Of a stretch of 64,000 nucleotides of DNA, positions 1-7,826 are shown piece by piece; the stretch's first letter is position 1; every line of letters begins with the position of its first letter. The stretch comes from Nitrosomonas sp. (GTDB taxonomy: Bacteria > Pseudomonadota > Gammaproteobacteria > Burkholderiales > Nitrosomonadaceae). A program made the position numbers and the translations under genes. Below the pieces are notes generated by a model. The model made no database searches, had not been told where the DNA came from, and worked only from the letters and a program-made list of their open reading frames with translations. The stretch covers positions 165,013 to 229,012 of the forward strand of contig JAMWZY010000004.1 in NCBI GenBank assembly GCA_024281825.1. The letters are read 5' to 3'.

Positions 1-759
1 GATCAGATAGATCAGAGGAACGATATAGAGGGAGATGTGATCTCCCAGGCTCAACGCCAGTCGATAGATTTTTCCCATTTCCGGGTTACTGAATAACATC
101 AGAAGTGCATCGCTGGATGCCAAAAAAGGTGCGCCAAACACCAGAGCGGCAATGGCAAAGCCTTTGGCAAATTCAAGTGCGTATTGCCGTAACGCTTTGT
201 TATGGTAAAGATAGATGAGAAAAAAAGGCAACGCTATGATCATACTTAATTTGCTGGAAATGGCCATTGCACATAGTATTCCGGCCCATCGCAATGCCGC
301 TTCGCGGATAAAAAACAGTGCAAGCGTCAGTAGCAAGGCAGGAATCAAGTCATTCAGCCCTAGGCCATAACTGGCCAGAATCACGATCGGGGATAACCAA
401 TAGGTGAGCAACAATAGATAGTGTCGTTTCGGCAATAGATGATGCAACGTGAGTAATAACCCAACATCTACAATCAGCAGCGTCAGGGCATATCCGATGA
501 CAAGTGGGAAGCCCAATAGTTTGGCTAGCAGTGTCATGGGCAGTAGCGCTAGCCACATGACGTAACCGTATGGAAATGCTGTCAAAATACCTTCGTTGAC
601 GTGCCAGGTCGACCAAGGGTCAAACGTTAATTGTTGCGTGCTGATGTCGAGAAAGGGCGCATACCATGCTGATACGGCGTATGGCGTGATGCTGGCAATC
701 AATAGGATGCGAACCATCAATCCGGCAATAAATAGAGGATGATGCAGCAATTTTTTCAT
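1..759 (-). CDS. Multi-pass membrane protein, putative lipid-linked-sugar glycosyltransferase (3' end outside window)
   Basis: About 253 residues are visible, reading from an ATG at 759 to the window edge with no stop. The protein is very hydrophobic, with an N-terminal signal-anchor-like segment and repeated membrane helices separated by short loops. This resembles the polytopic GT-C-type glycosyltransferases (GT39/GT87 style) that transfer sugars from polyprenyl-phosphate donors on the periplasmic side. Its ATG overlaps the TGA of the preceding gene by four bases (ATGA), so it is the last visible member of the translationally coupled glycan operon. The family is inferred from topology and context only; no catalytic motif was identified. 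Confidence 0.6.
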   Translation of the reverse strand, partial: MKKLLHHPLFIAGLMVRILLIASITPYAVSAWYAPFLDISTQQLTFDPWSTWHVNEGILTAFPYGYVMWLALLPMTLLAKLLGFPLVIGYALTLLIVDVGLLLTLHHLLPKRHYLLLLTYWLSPIVILASYGLGLNDLIPALLLTLALFFIREAALRWAGILCAMAISSKLSMIIALPFFLIYLYHNKALRQYALEFAKGFAIAALVFGAPFLASSDALLMLFSNPEMGKIYRLALSLGDHISLYIVPLIYLI

Positions 760-1361
760 ATTTTAGAAAACTGTTGTTCCCATAAATCGGTATGTTTAGT
801 ACACACAGCATCAGCGGGGATAGCCTGCTCATTGAGCAATCTTGCCAATGCGGGAATTTCACTGTGCGCATCGCGTCCTTGCAATTCCGGGGAAACCAGA
901 CATAGTTTGAAGCCAGCCGTCTGGAGCCGTTGTGCATCATGTGACGTCAATGGAAAACGGTTGAAGCAATCGATCCATGCCCAGTCAACTTTACCGGCCA
1001 ATGCTAAAGCGGTTTCGACCGATTCAAATTCAGATACTCTTACCGCACAGCGGTGTTCTCCGGTTTTCGACCATTTCACCAGAAATGGGAACGATTGATC
1101 GAGAAAAAAATAATCCGTAATGTTTTTTTTGCGCATCAGATCGATCAGCCGTGCTTCTAATCCTTCCTCTTTGACATTGAGAATCAAGGTTCCATGCTGA
1201 TAAGCGTTAATCCATTCGGTCAGTGATTCACCGCTGAGAAATGGATCGTGCTGCAGGATCAGCTGGTCACCTAGGCTGCGGATATCGATTTCGATGCCAT
1301 ATTGTGGATTCGTGGCACGCAGCTCGTCGATGGTATTACGACGGTGGGCAATGAGTTTCAT
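756..1361 (-). CDS. Glycerophosphodiester phosphodiesterase-like protein
   Basis: The start is the ATG at 1361, giving 201 residues. A start farther upstream would run about 85 nt into the preceding gene, whereas this one gives an ATGA overlap with its stop. The N-terminus has the GDPD hallmarks: H6-R7 in IAHRR, the E24-x-D26 metal pair in GIEIDIR, and H38-D39 in QHDPF. GDPD enzymes hydrolyse glycerophosphodiesters with a divalent metal in a TIM barrel. The protein is shorter than typical GlpQ and has no signal peptide, so it is probably cytosolic. Inside a glycan operon it may act on a phosphodiester-linked sugar intermediate rather than a phospholipid head group, but the substrate is unknown. 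Confidence 0.65.
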   Translation of the reverse strand: MKLIAHRRNTIDELRATNPQYGIEIDIRSLGDQLILQHDPFLSGESLTEWINAYQHGTLILNVKEEGLEARLIDLMRKKNITDYFFLDQSFPFLVKWSKTGEHRCAVRVSEFESVETALALAGKVDWAWIDCFNRFPLTSHDAQRLQTAGFKLCLVSPELQGRDAHSEIPALARLLNEQAIPADAVCTKHTDLWEQQFSKI

Positions 1362-2056
1362 GCCGAGATATTTTTTTTCAGTTGCAGACTGAAATCGATG
1401 GTGCGGCGAATAAATTTCCATTTGGCTGCCCAATTGACGTTCCAATGCGATACACCATGCGCCCGTTCACCGAACTTAACGGGGAAGCGATGCACGGCTA
1501 ATCCTTGCCGCTGTGCTTGATAGTAAGCATACAAATCCAACGAAAAATCATGCGGCGGCGAATGCCAAGTCAGAAAAAAATCACGCGAAAACAGGGTTGG
1601 TTGCGCATTGATGTCCCACATTGGCTTGGCCATCAAAATGGTTTCAAAAACACTCATGCCAACGGTAAATACCACATCCATGAAAGGGCGGCCGTAGCGT
1701 TGTCCTTTGACAAAGCTGTTGCTGCCGTAACGATCAAATAATTCCAGGCCATGCAGCGTATCTTGCGGATCGGTTTGCATATCGGCATGTGTCCAGCCCA
1801 GAATGTCTCCTTCGGCTGCTTTGAGGCCGGACAGGATGCCAAAGCCATATCCTTGGTTATTGTCTACGCGCACACTGCGGCAACCTGGATATTGGGGCAG
1901 TAAGTTTTGCAATACTGTTGGCGAATGGTCGGTTGAGCCATTATCAACCAGGATGACTTCAATATCGGGCTGAGCTCCTAAGGGTTTGCAACGCTCCAGC
2001 AATAAGGGAAGGTTGGCGGATTCGTTATAACAAGGAATAATCAGTGAAAATCTCAT
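1358..2056 (-). CDS. Family 2 glycosyltransferase
   Basis: This 232-residue protein opens with the classic GT2 start FSLIIPCYNESANL, followed by the nucleotide-binding VDNGSTD at about residues 37-43 and a metal-site region HADMQTDP near 90. These are GT-A fold signatures of enzymes that use nucleotide-diphospho sugars; the closest type is dolichyl/undecaprenyl-phosphate mannose or glucose synthase (DPM1/GtrB). It lacks the C-terminal membrane helices of full-length GtrB. The ATG at 2056 overlaps the TGA of the gtrA-like gene by four bases. Pairing with GtrA suggests it makes a polyprenyl-phosphate sugar for use outside the membrane by the downstream membrane transferase (inference). Confidence 0.85.
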   Translation of the reverse strand: MRFSLIIPCYNESANLPLLLERCKPLGAQPDIEVILVDNGSTDHSPTVLQNLLPQYPGCRSVRVDNNQGYGFGILSGLKAAEGDILGWTHADMQTDPQDTLHGLELFDRYGSNSFVKGQRYGRPFMDVVFTVGMSVFETILMAKPMWDINAQPTLFSRDFFLTWHSPPHDFSLDLYAYYQAQRQGLAVHRFPVKFGERAHGVSHWNVNWAAKWKFIRRTIDFSLQLKKNISA

Positions 2057-2496
2057 GGAAGCTCCGATGGTTTGGCAGAGTTGTTAGGATTGACGGAATT
2101 TGCCGATTTTGCCTGTGAGTGGAAAACAAAAAACTTCATGCCGAGAAAATTCAATGTAGCCGAAACACCTGTTGCCAACAAAAAAGCCCACTGTAGGCTG
2201 GAGGGAACATCGATTAACGCTTTCAGTGCTAATGCATTAACTGCAATATTAGCAATGAAGGTAGACAGATACAATGCGGCAAAACGCCCCACGCTACCGG
2301 CGGCAATCGATTGGTGGCCAAATGTCCAGAAGCGGTTAGCAAAATAGGCAAATACTGTTCCGGCCAAGAAACTAACACCTTTGGCAAGGTCGATACTGGC
2401 AACATCCAGCCATAGCAAGCCGCGATAAACGGCGAAGTCGACCAGTACGGTCAATGAACCTACAATTAAAAAAATACCGAGCTCACGTTTGATCAT
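2053..2496 (-). CDS. GtrA-like membrane protein
   Basis: A 147-residue protein with four predicted membrane helices, beginning ELGIFLIVGSLTVLVDFAVY and containing the FANRFWTFGH block between helices 2 and 3 that is typical of the GtrA/PF04138 family. GtrA proteins are thought to flip undecaprenyl-phosphate-linked sugars. The gene starts inside the end of the nucleotidyltransferase gene (14 nt overlap) and its stop overlaps the GT2 start. This gtrA-GT2 adjacency is the usual arrangement in O-antigen or teichoic acid glucosylation loci. Confidence 0.85.
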   Translation of the reverse strand: MIKRELGIFLIVGSLTVLVDFAVYRGLLWLDVASIDLAKGVSFLAGTVFAYFANRFWTFGHQSIAAGSVGRFAALYLSTFIANIAVNALALKALIDVPSSLQWAFLLATGVSATLNFLGMKFFVFHSQAKSANSVNPNNSAKPSELP

Positions 2497-4168
2497 GATT
2501 TTTTGCAGTCAAGAAATGGGGAACCAAGGCTTGGTAGCGTTGCTCAAGATGCTTAATTTGTGTTTCTGGGATTCGAGCATCCTGCTCCAGCCGGTAAGGG
2601 TGCCCGTTCCATTTGTGAAAGCACGACTGCCAGTATTCAAACGTGCGTAAATCATTCGGCGTGCCCCAGCACAGATAGTGATCGACTTCAAATAACTGGC
2701 AACGTAGTCCAAGTGCTATCGCATCGTTGATGCACGAATCGATATAGAATTCGCCGTTAATTCGTCCATCGCGCGCCATGAGTCTTTCTAAGGCGCGACG
2801 GTAATCCTGTTCGCGACGGAAAGTAAATGTTCCGAGTATGATGGGATCCGTTGCAGGATTCTGTAAGGGTGTTTTTACTGAGATAGCCCGGATCAAGCCA
2901 TTTGAATCCGTATCGATCCAGCCAAACATGTGTGGATTTCGGATTGCGTTGGGATAACCGCGCACGCCCCACACGATGACATCGATGTTCGTATCATCAA
3001 TGAGCTGTTGTAAAAGCTCAGGTCGATAGAGCGCGCCATTGTCGCAAGCGCCAATGGTGATAGGTTCGGGAATGTTTTCTAACGTATCTCGTAAAGCATC
3101 GATACCGATTAACGCAGTGATCGCCTGGCCCTCGGTTACGTGATCGATGGTTTTAATGATCGCACTCGGATAAGCATGGTTTAGTTCCGTGATGATCGCT
3201 TGATATTCAGGCATGTCAGTACGTAACACAAAAACCTGATGCTGTGCTGGTGGCAAGTCATGGACGGCTTGTGTCACCATGGCCTTTCCAGAAACGGGGA
3301 GCATCGGCTTGGTCGTGGTATAACCTTCGTTAGCAAAACGTTGTCCCAACCCTGCCATGGGTATGACCAGGGAACCACGTGGAGGAGGGAGGGAGGGCGG
3401 TGGATTGAGCAGGTTTCTAAATGCGTCTGACCACTGATTGTATTCCGCCACGTCTTCCGGTGTGCCCCATTGCATGAAATGCTGCAAGGGATACACGGCA
3501 ATCGGCAATTGCTGTACCAGCAAAGGTTTATAGGCCAAGCTGACATAATATTCACCGCCGACGTTCAGTTGTTGCGCCATGGTGTGATGAAAAGCTTCGC
3601 TCATCAAGTGCGCCGATGCGAAATAATATGTGCCGCTGGAAGCAAATTCCTCCATGCGGTTCGCAGTGTAAGGTTGTTTTTCCTGGATGTCCTGTACCCA
3701 ACCGTCTATTTCTCGCATGTACGCATAGTTGGTACTACCCAGCGAATGTGGATGAAATCCGCGATAGGCCGGAATCGCGCCTGTGCACTGATTTTTTGTA
3801 ACGAACCGTTTGAAATGTTGCCAATCCCAATAACACGTGAAATCGCAATAATTCACTACCACCGGTAACTGGGGATCGAGCAGGTGCTCCGCTTGGCGTA
3901 CTGCATTGATCGGCCCGAGCTTGTGCGGTGCAATGCCGATAATCCGTGCTGAAGGGCAATAATGTTGCAAGATGGCGTGCATGCGATAAGCTGGTTCATC
4001 GAGATGCTGCTGGTTGCAGACAAAAATAAAACCCGTTTCACCGGGAAATAGATCAATGACGTGCGCAATGATCGGTTTGCCTTCGATTTCAATCAACGGT
4101 TTAGGTACAGTGTATCCGGCGCGGCGAAACCGCTCGCCAAAACCGGACATGGGAATGATGATCTGCAA
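2483..4168 (-). CDS. Tandem (two-domain) sugar nucleotidyltransferase
   Basis: A 561-residue protein built of two homologous NTP-transferase domains. Domain 1 (about 1-255) has GFGERF at 9-14, K23, NYCDF near 106-110, GGEYY at 204-208 and WGTPED at 234-239. Domain 2 (about 266-535) has the matching GLGQRF at 273-278, K287, GACDNG near 373-378, NGEFY at 471-475 and WGTPND at 501-506. A proline-rich linker (256-265) joins them. These motifs belong to enzymes that make NDP-sugars from NTP and sugar-1-phosphate. The start codon is TTG at 4168; the weak ribosome site makes this less certain. It heads the glycan operon and probably supplies activated donors to the downstream glycosyltransferases. 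Which sugars are used cannot be read from sequence. Confidence 0.8.
   Translation of the reverse strand: MQIIIPMSGFGERFRRAGYTVPKPLIEIEGKPIIAHVIDLFPGETGFIFVCNQQHLDEPAYRMHAILQHYCPSARIIGIAPHKLGPINAVRQAEHLLDPQLPVVVNYCDFTCYWDWQHFKRFVTKNQCTGAIPAYRGFHPHSLGSTNYAYMREIDGWVQDIQEKQPYTANRMEEFASSGTYYFASAHLMSEAFHHTMAQQLNVGGEYYVSLAYKPLLVQQLPIAVYPLQHFMQWGTPEDVAEYNQWSDAFRNLLNPPPSLPPPRGSLVIPMAGLGQRFANEGYTTTKPMLPVSGKAMVTQAVHDLPPAQHQVFVLRTDMPEYQAIITELNHAYPSAIIKTIDHVTEGQAITALIGIDALRDTLENIPEPITIGACDNGALYRPELLQQLIDDTNIDVIVWGVRGYPNAIRNPHMFGWIDTDSNGLIRAISVKTPLQNPATDPIILGTFTFRREQDYRRALERLMARDGRINGEFYIDSCINDAIALGLRCQLFEVDHYLCWGTPNDLRTFEYWQSCFHKWNGHPYRLEQDARIPETQIKHLEQRYQALVPHFLTAKNHDQT
3381..3403 (+). repeat. G-rich tract within the tandem nucleotidyltransferase gene
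   Basis: The plus strand carries seven successive runs of two or three G separated by single A or C (and one T), a pattern able to form at least a two-layer G-quadruplex. It lies opposite the codons for the proline-rich linker between the two nucleotidyltransferase domains, so it may simply reflect CCN proline codons. On the transcribed minus strand the RNA is C-rich. Confidence 0.5.
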
Positions 4169-4249
4169 GGAATGGCTCGTTTAATGGGGTTTTTCTTGAA
4201 TGGAATGTTGATCGGACATGTTACAGGATTTACAGGCGGTTTTTAATGG

Positions 4250-4525
4250 CTACTGTGCTTTTATCAGTGTCCAAATTCCAATCATAATAAATCCAGTACC
4301 CGCGATATAGTGTAAGTACCGGGTATTGATCGTATCCGACAAAAAGCTACCTGCTAAAACACCGATCCCGGAAGCAGTAATTAAAGCTAAAGACGCACCG
4401 ATAAATACGGTCAGTTTGCTGACTTCCTTGTCGGCGGCGAATAGCATCGTGGCTAATTGCGTTTTATCACCCAGTTCCGCGAGAAATACAGTAGCGAAAA
4501 TCGTCAAAAAAATTTTGTAATCCAT
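4250..4525 (-). CDS. Half-size UPF0016/GDT1 (TMEM165) family cation transporter
   Basis: A 91-residue protein with three membrane helices and the family signature ELGDKTQL at residues 17-24, in which E and D are the proposed cation ligands. Full-length GDT1/MneA members carry two such repeats, whereas this has one, so it probably works as a homodimer. Related proteins move Mn2+ or Ca2+ out of the cytosol. ATG at 4525 is preceded by an AGGA. It lies 81 bp upstream of the glycan operon on the same strand. A Mn2+ role could help metal-dependent glycosyltransferases, but this is speculation. Confidence 0.8.
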   Translation of the reverse strand: MDYKIFLTIFATVFLAELGDKTQLATMLFAADKEVSKLTVFIGASLALITASGIGVLAGSFLSDTINTRYLHYIAGTGFIMIGIWTLIKAQ

Positions 4526-4847
4526 ATGTTGATATCCTATAACTGAAAAAGTGGGTGAAATAAACTATCCCTAACCATCCACGATGGGAATTTTTTAAGG
4601 TTGACTACCCTCTTACATTGAGGAACTTTGCATGCCGGATGATATTAAAAAGCGCATTCATTGCTCAATGCCTTTATAATACGCAGCTATATTCATCTAA
4701 CACTAACAGACATCAGATACCTGCTTTGCTCGGCAACTGTCCAATTTAATCTGGTACATCAACACTTAATACTTCTATCAATAATAATAAATAGTAGCCC
4801 CTTTTTTTGCTAACAATGATGAGGGGTATTACTGGAAAGCTTGCTTT
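4526..4847. other. Divergent intergenic region, no gene seen
   Basis: This AT-rich 322-bp gap separates the minus-strand UPF0016 gene from the plus-strand acyltransferase and should hold both promoters. I looked for a yybP-ykoY manganese riboswitch, often found before UPF0016-type genes, and could not recognise one. A short imperfect hairpin lies near 4651-4671. A usable ribosome site (GGAAAG) precedes the ATG at 4848. Confidence 0.4.
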
Positions 4848-6020
4848 ATGATCCCTATTTTAAATAAAAAAGAAATTCGCTCGCATACTTCTTTGCGTGG
4901 CTGGGCAGCCTTGATGGTTGTCTTCGTACATTTTCGATCCTTTTTTCATACGTCGATAGATCCCGATGAAATCACATTTTTCTTATACAAGGGCTATCTT
5001 TGGGTTGACTTCTTTTTTATTCTCAGTGGATTCGTGATGGCGTATGTGTACGATATCGAACATCCCAAGCGTTATAGCGCACGTGATGCTATACACTATT
5101 TGATTGCACGGATCGCTCGGATATATCCGCTGCATTTTATGACGCTGTTGGCAACATTGTTGTTTTTTATGTTGATGGCGCTAATCAATTGGGCCCTGGG
5201 AACTGAGGATTACCATGTGTTCGATGAATCCCTGCGCACAGCGGAATCCCTGGCAGCCAATCTACTTTTGATTCACGCCTGGGGAATGTTTGATTGGGTA
5301 ACCTGGAATCTGCCTTCATGGTCGTTGAGCGCTGAACTGTTTTGCTATCTACTCTTTGCTGCGCTGCTCACTATCAATGGTGCCAAACGTAAGTTGGTTT
5401 TAGTTGCGTTGTCATGTATGGCCGTGCTGTTTTATTGTTTATGTATGGCAGCTAGTAGCGATGTGGATGAGATTTTCCGGTTATCGACTGTGCGCGCTGC
5501 ATCGGCTTTCACGATCGGAATTTTGTTGTTCCTGGGACGTAGAGCGATTTCTGCTTTATCAGAAAAAAGCTTGACGGTGATTCAGATGGTCGCTTGTACT
5601 GCGCTACTGCTTGTGCTGCATTTTGGCTTGACCGATATTTTAGCGATCATCCTGATGGCCCTGATCGTTTGGGTGACCTGGGAAGATCGTGGTTACTTAT
5701 GCCGTTGCTTGGATACGCGTTATCTCCATACGATTGGCGTGTTGTCGTTTTCTATTTATATGTGGCATTACCTGATCAAGTTTATCGCAAAGCGGGATTG
5801 GGAGGGGCTGACAGGATTGCCAGTACAGAGTAGCGCGATGGGATCGGTCCTACTTATTGTGTGTATGGTCGGTTTGCTCATTCCGATTGCTATTTGGAGT
5901 TATCGGTACTTGGAAATGCCTACACGCAAATGGATTAGCTTACGCTTGAATGGCTTGCTGGAAGCCAAGTACTCGCCAAGCTGGCAATTGGTATGGGTGC
6001 CTAGTGAAAGAAAAAGGTAA
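4848..6020 (+). CDS. Acyltransferase-3 (OafA/YrhL-type) membrane protein
   Basis: A 390-residue polytopic protein with the acyltransferase-3 (PF01757) pattern: an N-terminal SLRGWAALMVVFVHF (R18 and H28 region), VDFFFILSGFVM near residues 55-66, the RIARIYPLHF motif near 92-101, and about ten membrane helices to the C-terminus. These inner-membrane enzymes acetylate or otherwise acylate sugars of O-antigen, capsule, or nodulation factors. The position beside a glycan operon supports surface-polysaccharide acylation, although the two are divergently transcribed. There is no C-terminal SGNH domain, so it would act alone or with an unlinked partner. Confidence 0.85.
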   Translation: MIPILNKKEIRSHTSLRGWAALMVVFVHFRSFFHTSIDPDEITFFLYKGYLWVDFFFILSGFVMAYVYDIEHPKRYSARDAIHYLIARIARIYPLHFMTLLATLLFFMLMALINWALGTEDYHVFDESLRTAESLAANLLLIHAWGMFDWVTWNLPSWSLSAELFCYLLFAALLTINGAKRKLVLVALSCMAVLFYCLCMAASSDVDEIFRLSTVRAASAFTIGILLFLGRRAISALSEKSLTVIQMVACTALLLVLHFGLTDILAIILMALIVWVTWEDRGYLCRCLDTRYLHTIGVLSFSIYMWHYLIKFIAKRDWEGLTGLPVQSSAMGSVLLIVCMVGLLIPIAIWSYRYLEMPTRKWISLRLNGLLEAKYSPSWQLVWVPSERKR

Positions 6021-6045
6021 GTATGCTCTGAGTAGCTGATCAAAT

Positions 6046-7167
6046 TTAATCTAAGTAGCCACTCAGATACCACTGATACAGCAGTGCTTCCGTTTCTTTA
6101 TCGACAGGCATTGCGGCGGGCAACGTATAGTCGTCGGCCAGCTTGGTCAGGGTTGTAAATGCGTGTTTGTTGGCAGGATACGCTTCTCCATTGATAAACA
6201 AGGTGTTGCCTGCAGTCAGCAGGCGGCTTTTCAAGTTAAGCTTGATGCCATTTTCCTGTAGATGTTTTTGAAACTGGCGCTGAGTCATTGGTTGTTCCGG
6301 TGGATCGAAGAATACGTGTGATTTCGGTTCGGATAGGTAGTGGCCGAGAAAATCTTCCACCTTCATTTCGTTCCAGTGAATTTTCTTAAGGATGTTGCGC
6401 GTTTGTTGTTGCATGCCGGAACCGATGCGGGAGGGGTGTTGTTGCAATTGCAAATCTGGGTCTGAGTACCAGCCTTCGATTTGTATCGAATCTTGCAAGT
6501 AGATGAGGAATTGTTCAATCAGTTCTTGGTGGCTTGGTGCACGAAAACCGATTGAATAAGTCATGCAATCGTCTTCTGCGATACCGTTATGGGCGTATTG
6601 TGGCGGCAGGTAAAGCATATCACCGGCATGCAGGAGCCATTCTTGTTCGATATGAAAGTGTTCCAAGATTCTTAATGGCGCATCGGCGATCAATGTCTGA
6701 TCCGGTTGTGCGGAGATCTGCCAACGCCGTGTGCCAAGCCCTTGCAGCAAAAAAACATCGTATGAATCGAAATGTGGGCCGACGCCCCCGCCTTCAGGTG
6801 CATAACTGACCATCAAGTCATCCAAACGCGCATGTGGAATAAAGCGGAATTGCGTTAAAAGATCGCGTGCTGCCGGTAAGAAGTGATTAATTTCTTGTAC
6901 TAGTAAAGTCCATTGCTTGCCAGATAATTTCCTGAAATCTTGATTGCGGAACGGGCCATGCCGTAACTGCCATTGCTGGTTTTCATGAATAACGAGCCGG
7001 GATTGGGCTTCATCATGGCAAGCGAGCTTTTTTAATGCGGCCGGTGAGAGTAAGCCATTAAAATCGGGTATTGCATTCCTTACCAGCAATGGTTTTTTTT
7101 GCCAGTATTCGCGTAAAAAGCATTCTGGTGTAAGGTTTCCCAAGGAAATTAAAGAGGGAGTGTTCAT
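6046..7167 (-). CDS. roxA: JmjC/cupin ribosomal oxygenase, L16 arginine hydroxylase type
   Basis: This 373-residue protein matches YcfD/RoxA-type Fe(II)/2-oxoglutarate dioxygenases, which hydroxylate an arginine of ribosomal protein L16. It starts with the usual LTPECFLREYWQKKPLLVRNA. The iron triad is visible as H132-x-D134 in GPHFDSYDVF and H193 in PPQYAHNG, inside the double-stranded beta helix. The C-terminal region (about 230-373) corresponds to the dimerisation and winged-helix part. The length agrees with E. coli RoxA. It lies 11 bp after msrB on the same strand, forming a likely two-gene unit. Confidence 0.85.
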   Translation of the reverse strand: MNTPSLISLGNLTPECFLREYWQKKPLLVRNAIPDFNGLLSPAALKKLACHDEAQSRLVIHENQQWQLRHGPFRNQDFRKLSGKQWTLLVQEINHFLPAARDLLTQFRFIPHARLDDLMVSYAPEGGGVGPHFDSYDVFLLQGLGTRRWQISAQPDQTLIADAPLRILEHFHIEQEWLLHAGDMLYLPPQYAHNGIAEDDCMTYSIGFRAPSHQELIEQFLIYLQDSIQIEGWYSDPDLQLQQHPSRIGSGMQQQTRNILKKIHWNEMKVEDFLGHYLSEPKSHVFFDPPEQPMTQRQFQKHLQENGIKLNLKSRLLTAGNTLFINGEAYPANKHAFTTLTKLADDYTLPAAMPVDKETEALLYQWYLSGYLD

Positions 7168-7178
7168 GTAGGTATTGA

Positions 7179-7778
7179 TTAGCTTCGAAGTAAGGGGAGC
7201 GGGTCGGTTTTAAGCACAAAATTTAAAGCTAATCCGTTATTGCACCAGCGTTGCTTGGTTGGAAGCGGCCCATCGTTAAAAACGTGACCCTGATGTCCGT
7301 GGCAACGGATGCAGTGATATTCAGTGCGTACAATGTCGAATTGATGATCCGGTTGAGTGCCAACATGGCGTGCAATGGGTTGTGTAAAACTCGGCCAACC
7401 ACTACCGCTTTCATATTTGTGCTGGCTTTGAAATAGCGGTAGATAGCATGCGGCGCAGATAAACGTGCCTTCGCGGTGCTCGTGATTGAGTTCGCTGCTA
7501 TTGGGTTCCTCGGTGTGGTGTTCGAATAACACGTGATAAGCTTCGGGTGAAAGTTGTGTGCGCCAAGCGATGTGAGGTTTATTGAGTGGTTCTAAATGTG
7601 AATGGGCAAATACCCGCGGCAAAGTTAATGCCGAAGCGATAGGCGCACAAAGAACAATGCCCAGTGCTTGAAGAATGTTACGCCGTTTTATGTTGTGAGT
7701 GCGGGTCATTGCTGAGTGGATCAATAAAGCAGTCAATTTTGTATGCCGTCGGGTCAATTGCGTTGCATGCCGATTCAC
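7179..7778 (-). CDS. msrB: Peptide methionine-(R)-S-oxide reductase with Tat-like signal
   Basis: The enzyme reduces methionine-R-sulfoxide in proteins. Two zinc-binding pairs are present, C108-x-x-C111 and C156-x-x-C159, as is the catalytic C179 in RWCNNGLALNF (the family usually has RYCxNS). Preceding the SelR domain is KRRNILQALG followed by a hydrophobic stretch and an AHS-like cleavage region, resembling a twin-arginine signal, so the product may be periplasmic. The start is uncertain: GTG at 7778 has an AGGA at good spacing, while ATG at 7709 gives a shorter n-region. I list the GTG. A roxA-like gene follows directly. Confidence 0.85.
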   Translation of the reverse strand: MNRHATQLTRRHTKLTALLIHSAMTRTHNIKRRNILQALGIVLCAPIASALTLPRVFAHSHLEPLNKPHIAWRTQLSPEAYHVLFEHHTEEPNSSELNHEHREGTFICAACYLPLFQSQHKYESGSGWPSFTQPIARHVGTQPDHQFDIVRTEYHCIRCHGHQGHVFNDGPLPTKQRWCNNGLALNFVLKTDPLPLLRS

Positions 7779-7826
7779 CTATAAATCCTGTATCATTTCA
7801 GGTTTTAAGATTATATCTCAGCCTAC

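Noticed and set aside
3470-3868. 132-codon plus-strand frame opposite the tandem nucleotidyltransferase
   Set aside because: The opposite strand encodes conserved nucleotidyltransferase motifs throughout; this frame shows none.
4526-4847. yybP-ykoY manganese riboswitch upstream of the UPF0016 gene
   Set aside because: I could not find the conserved core sequences on the minus strand; only a short unrelated hairpin is visible.
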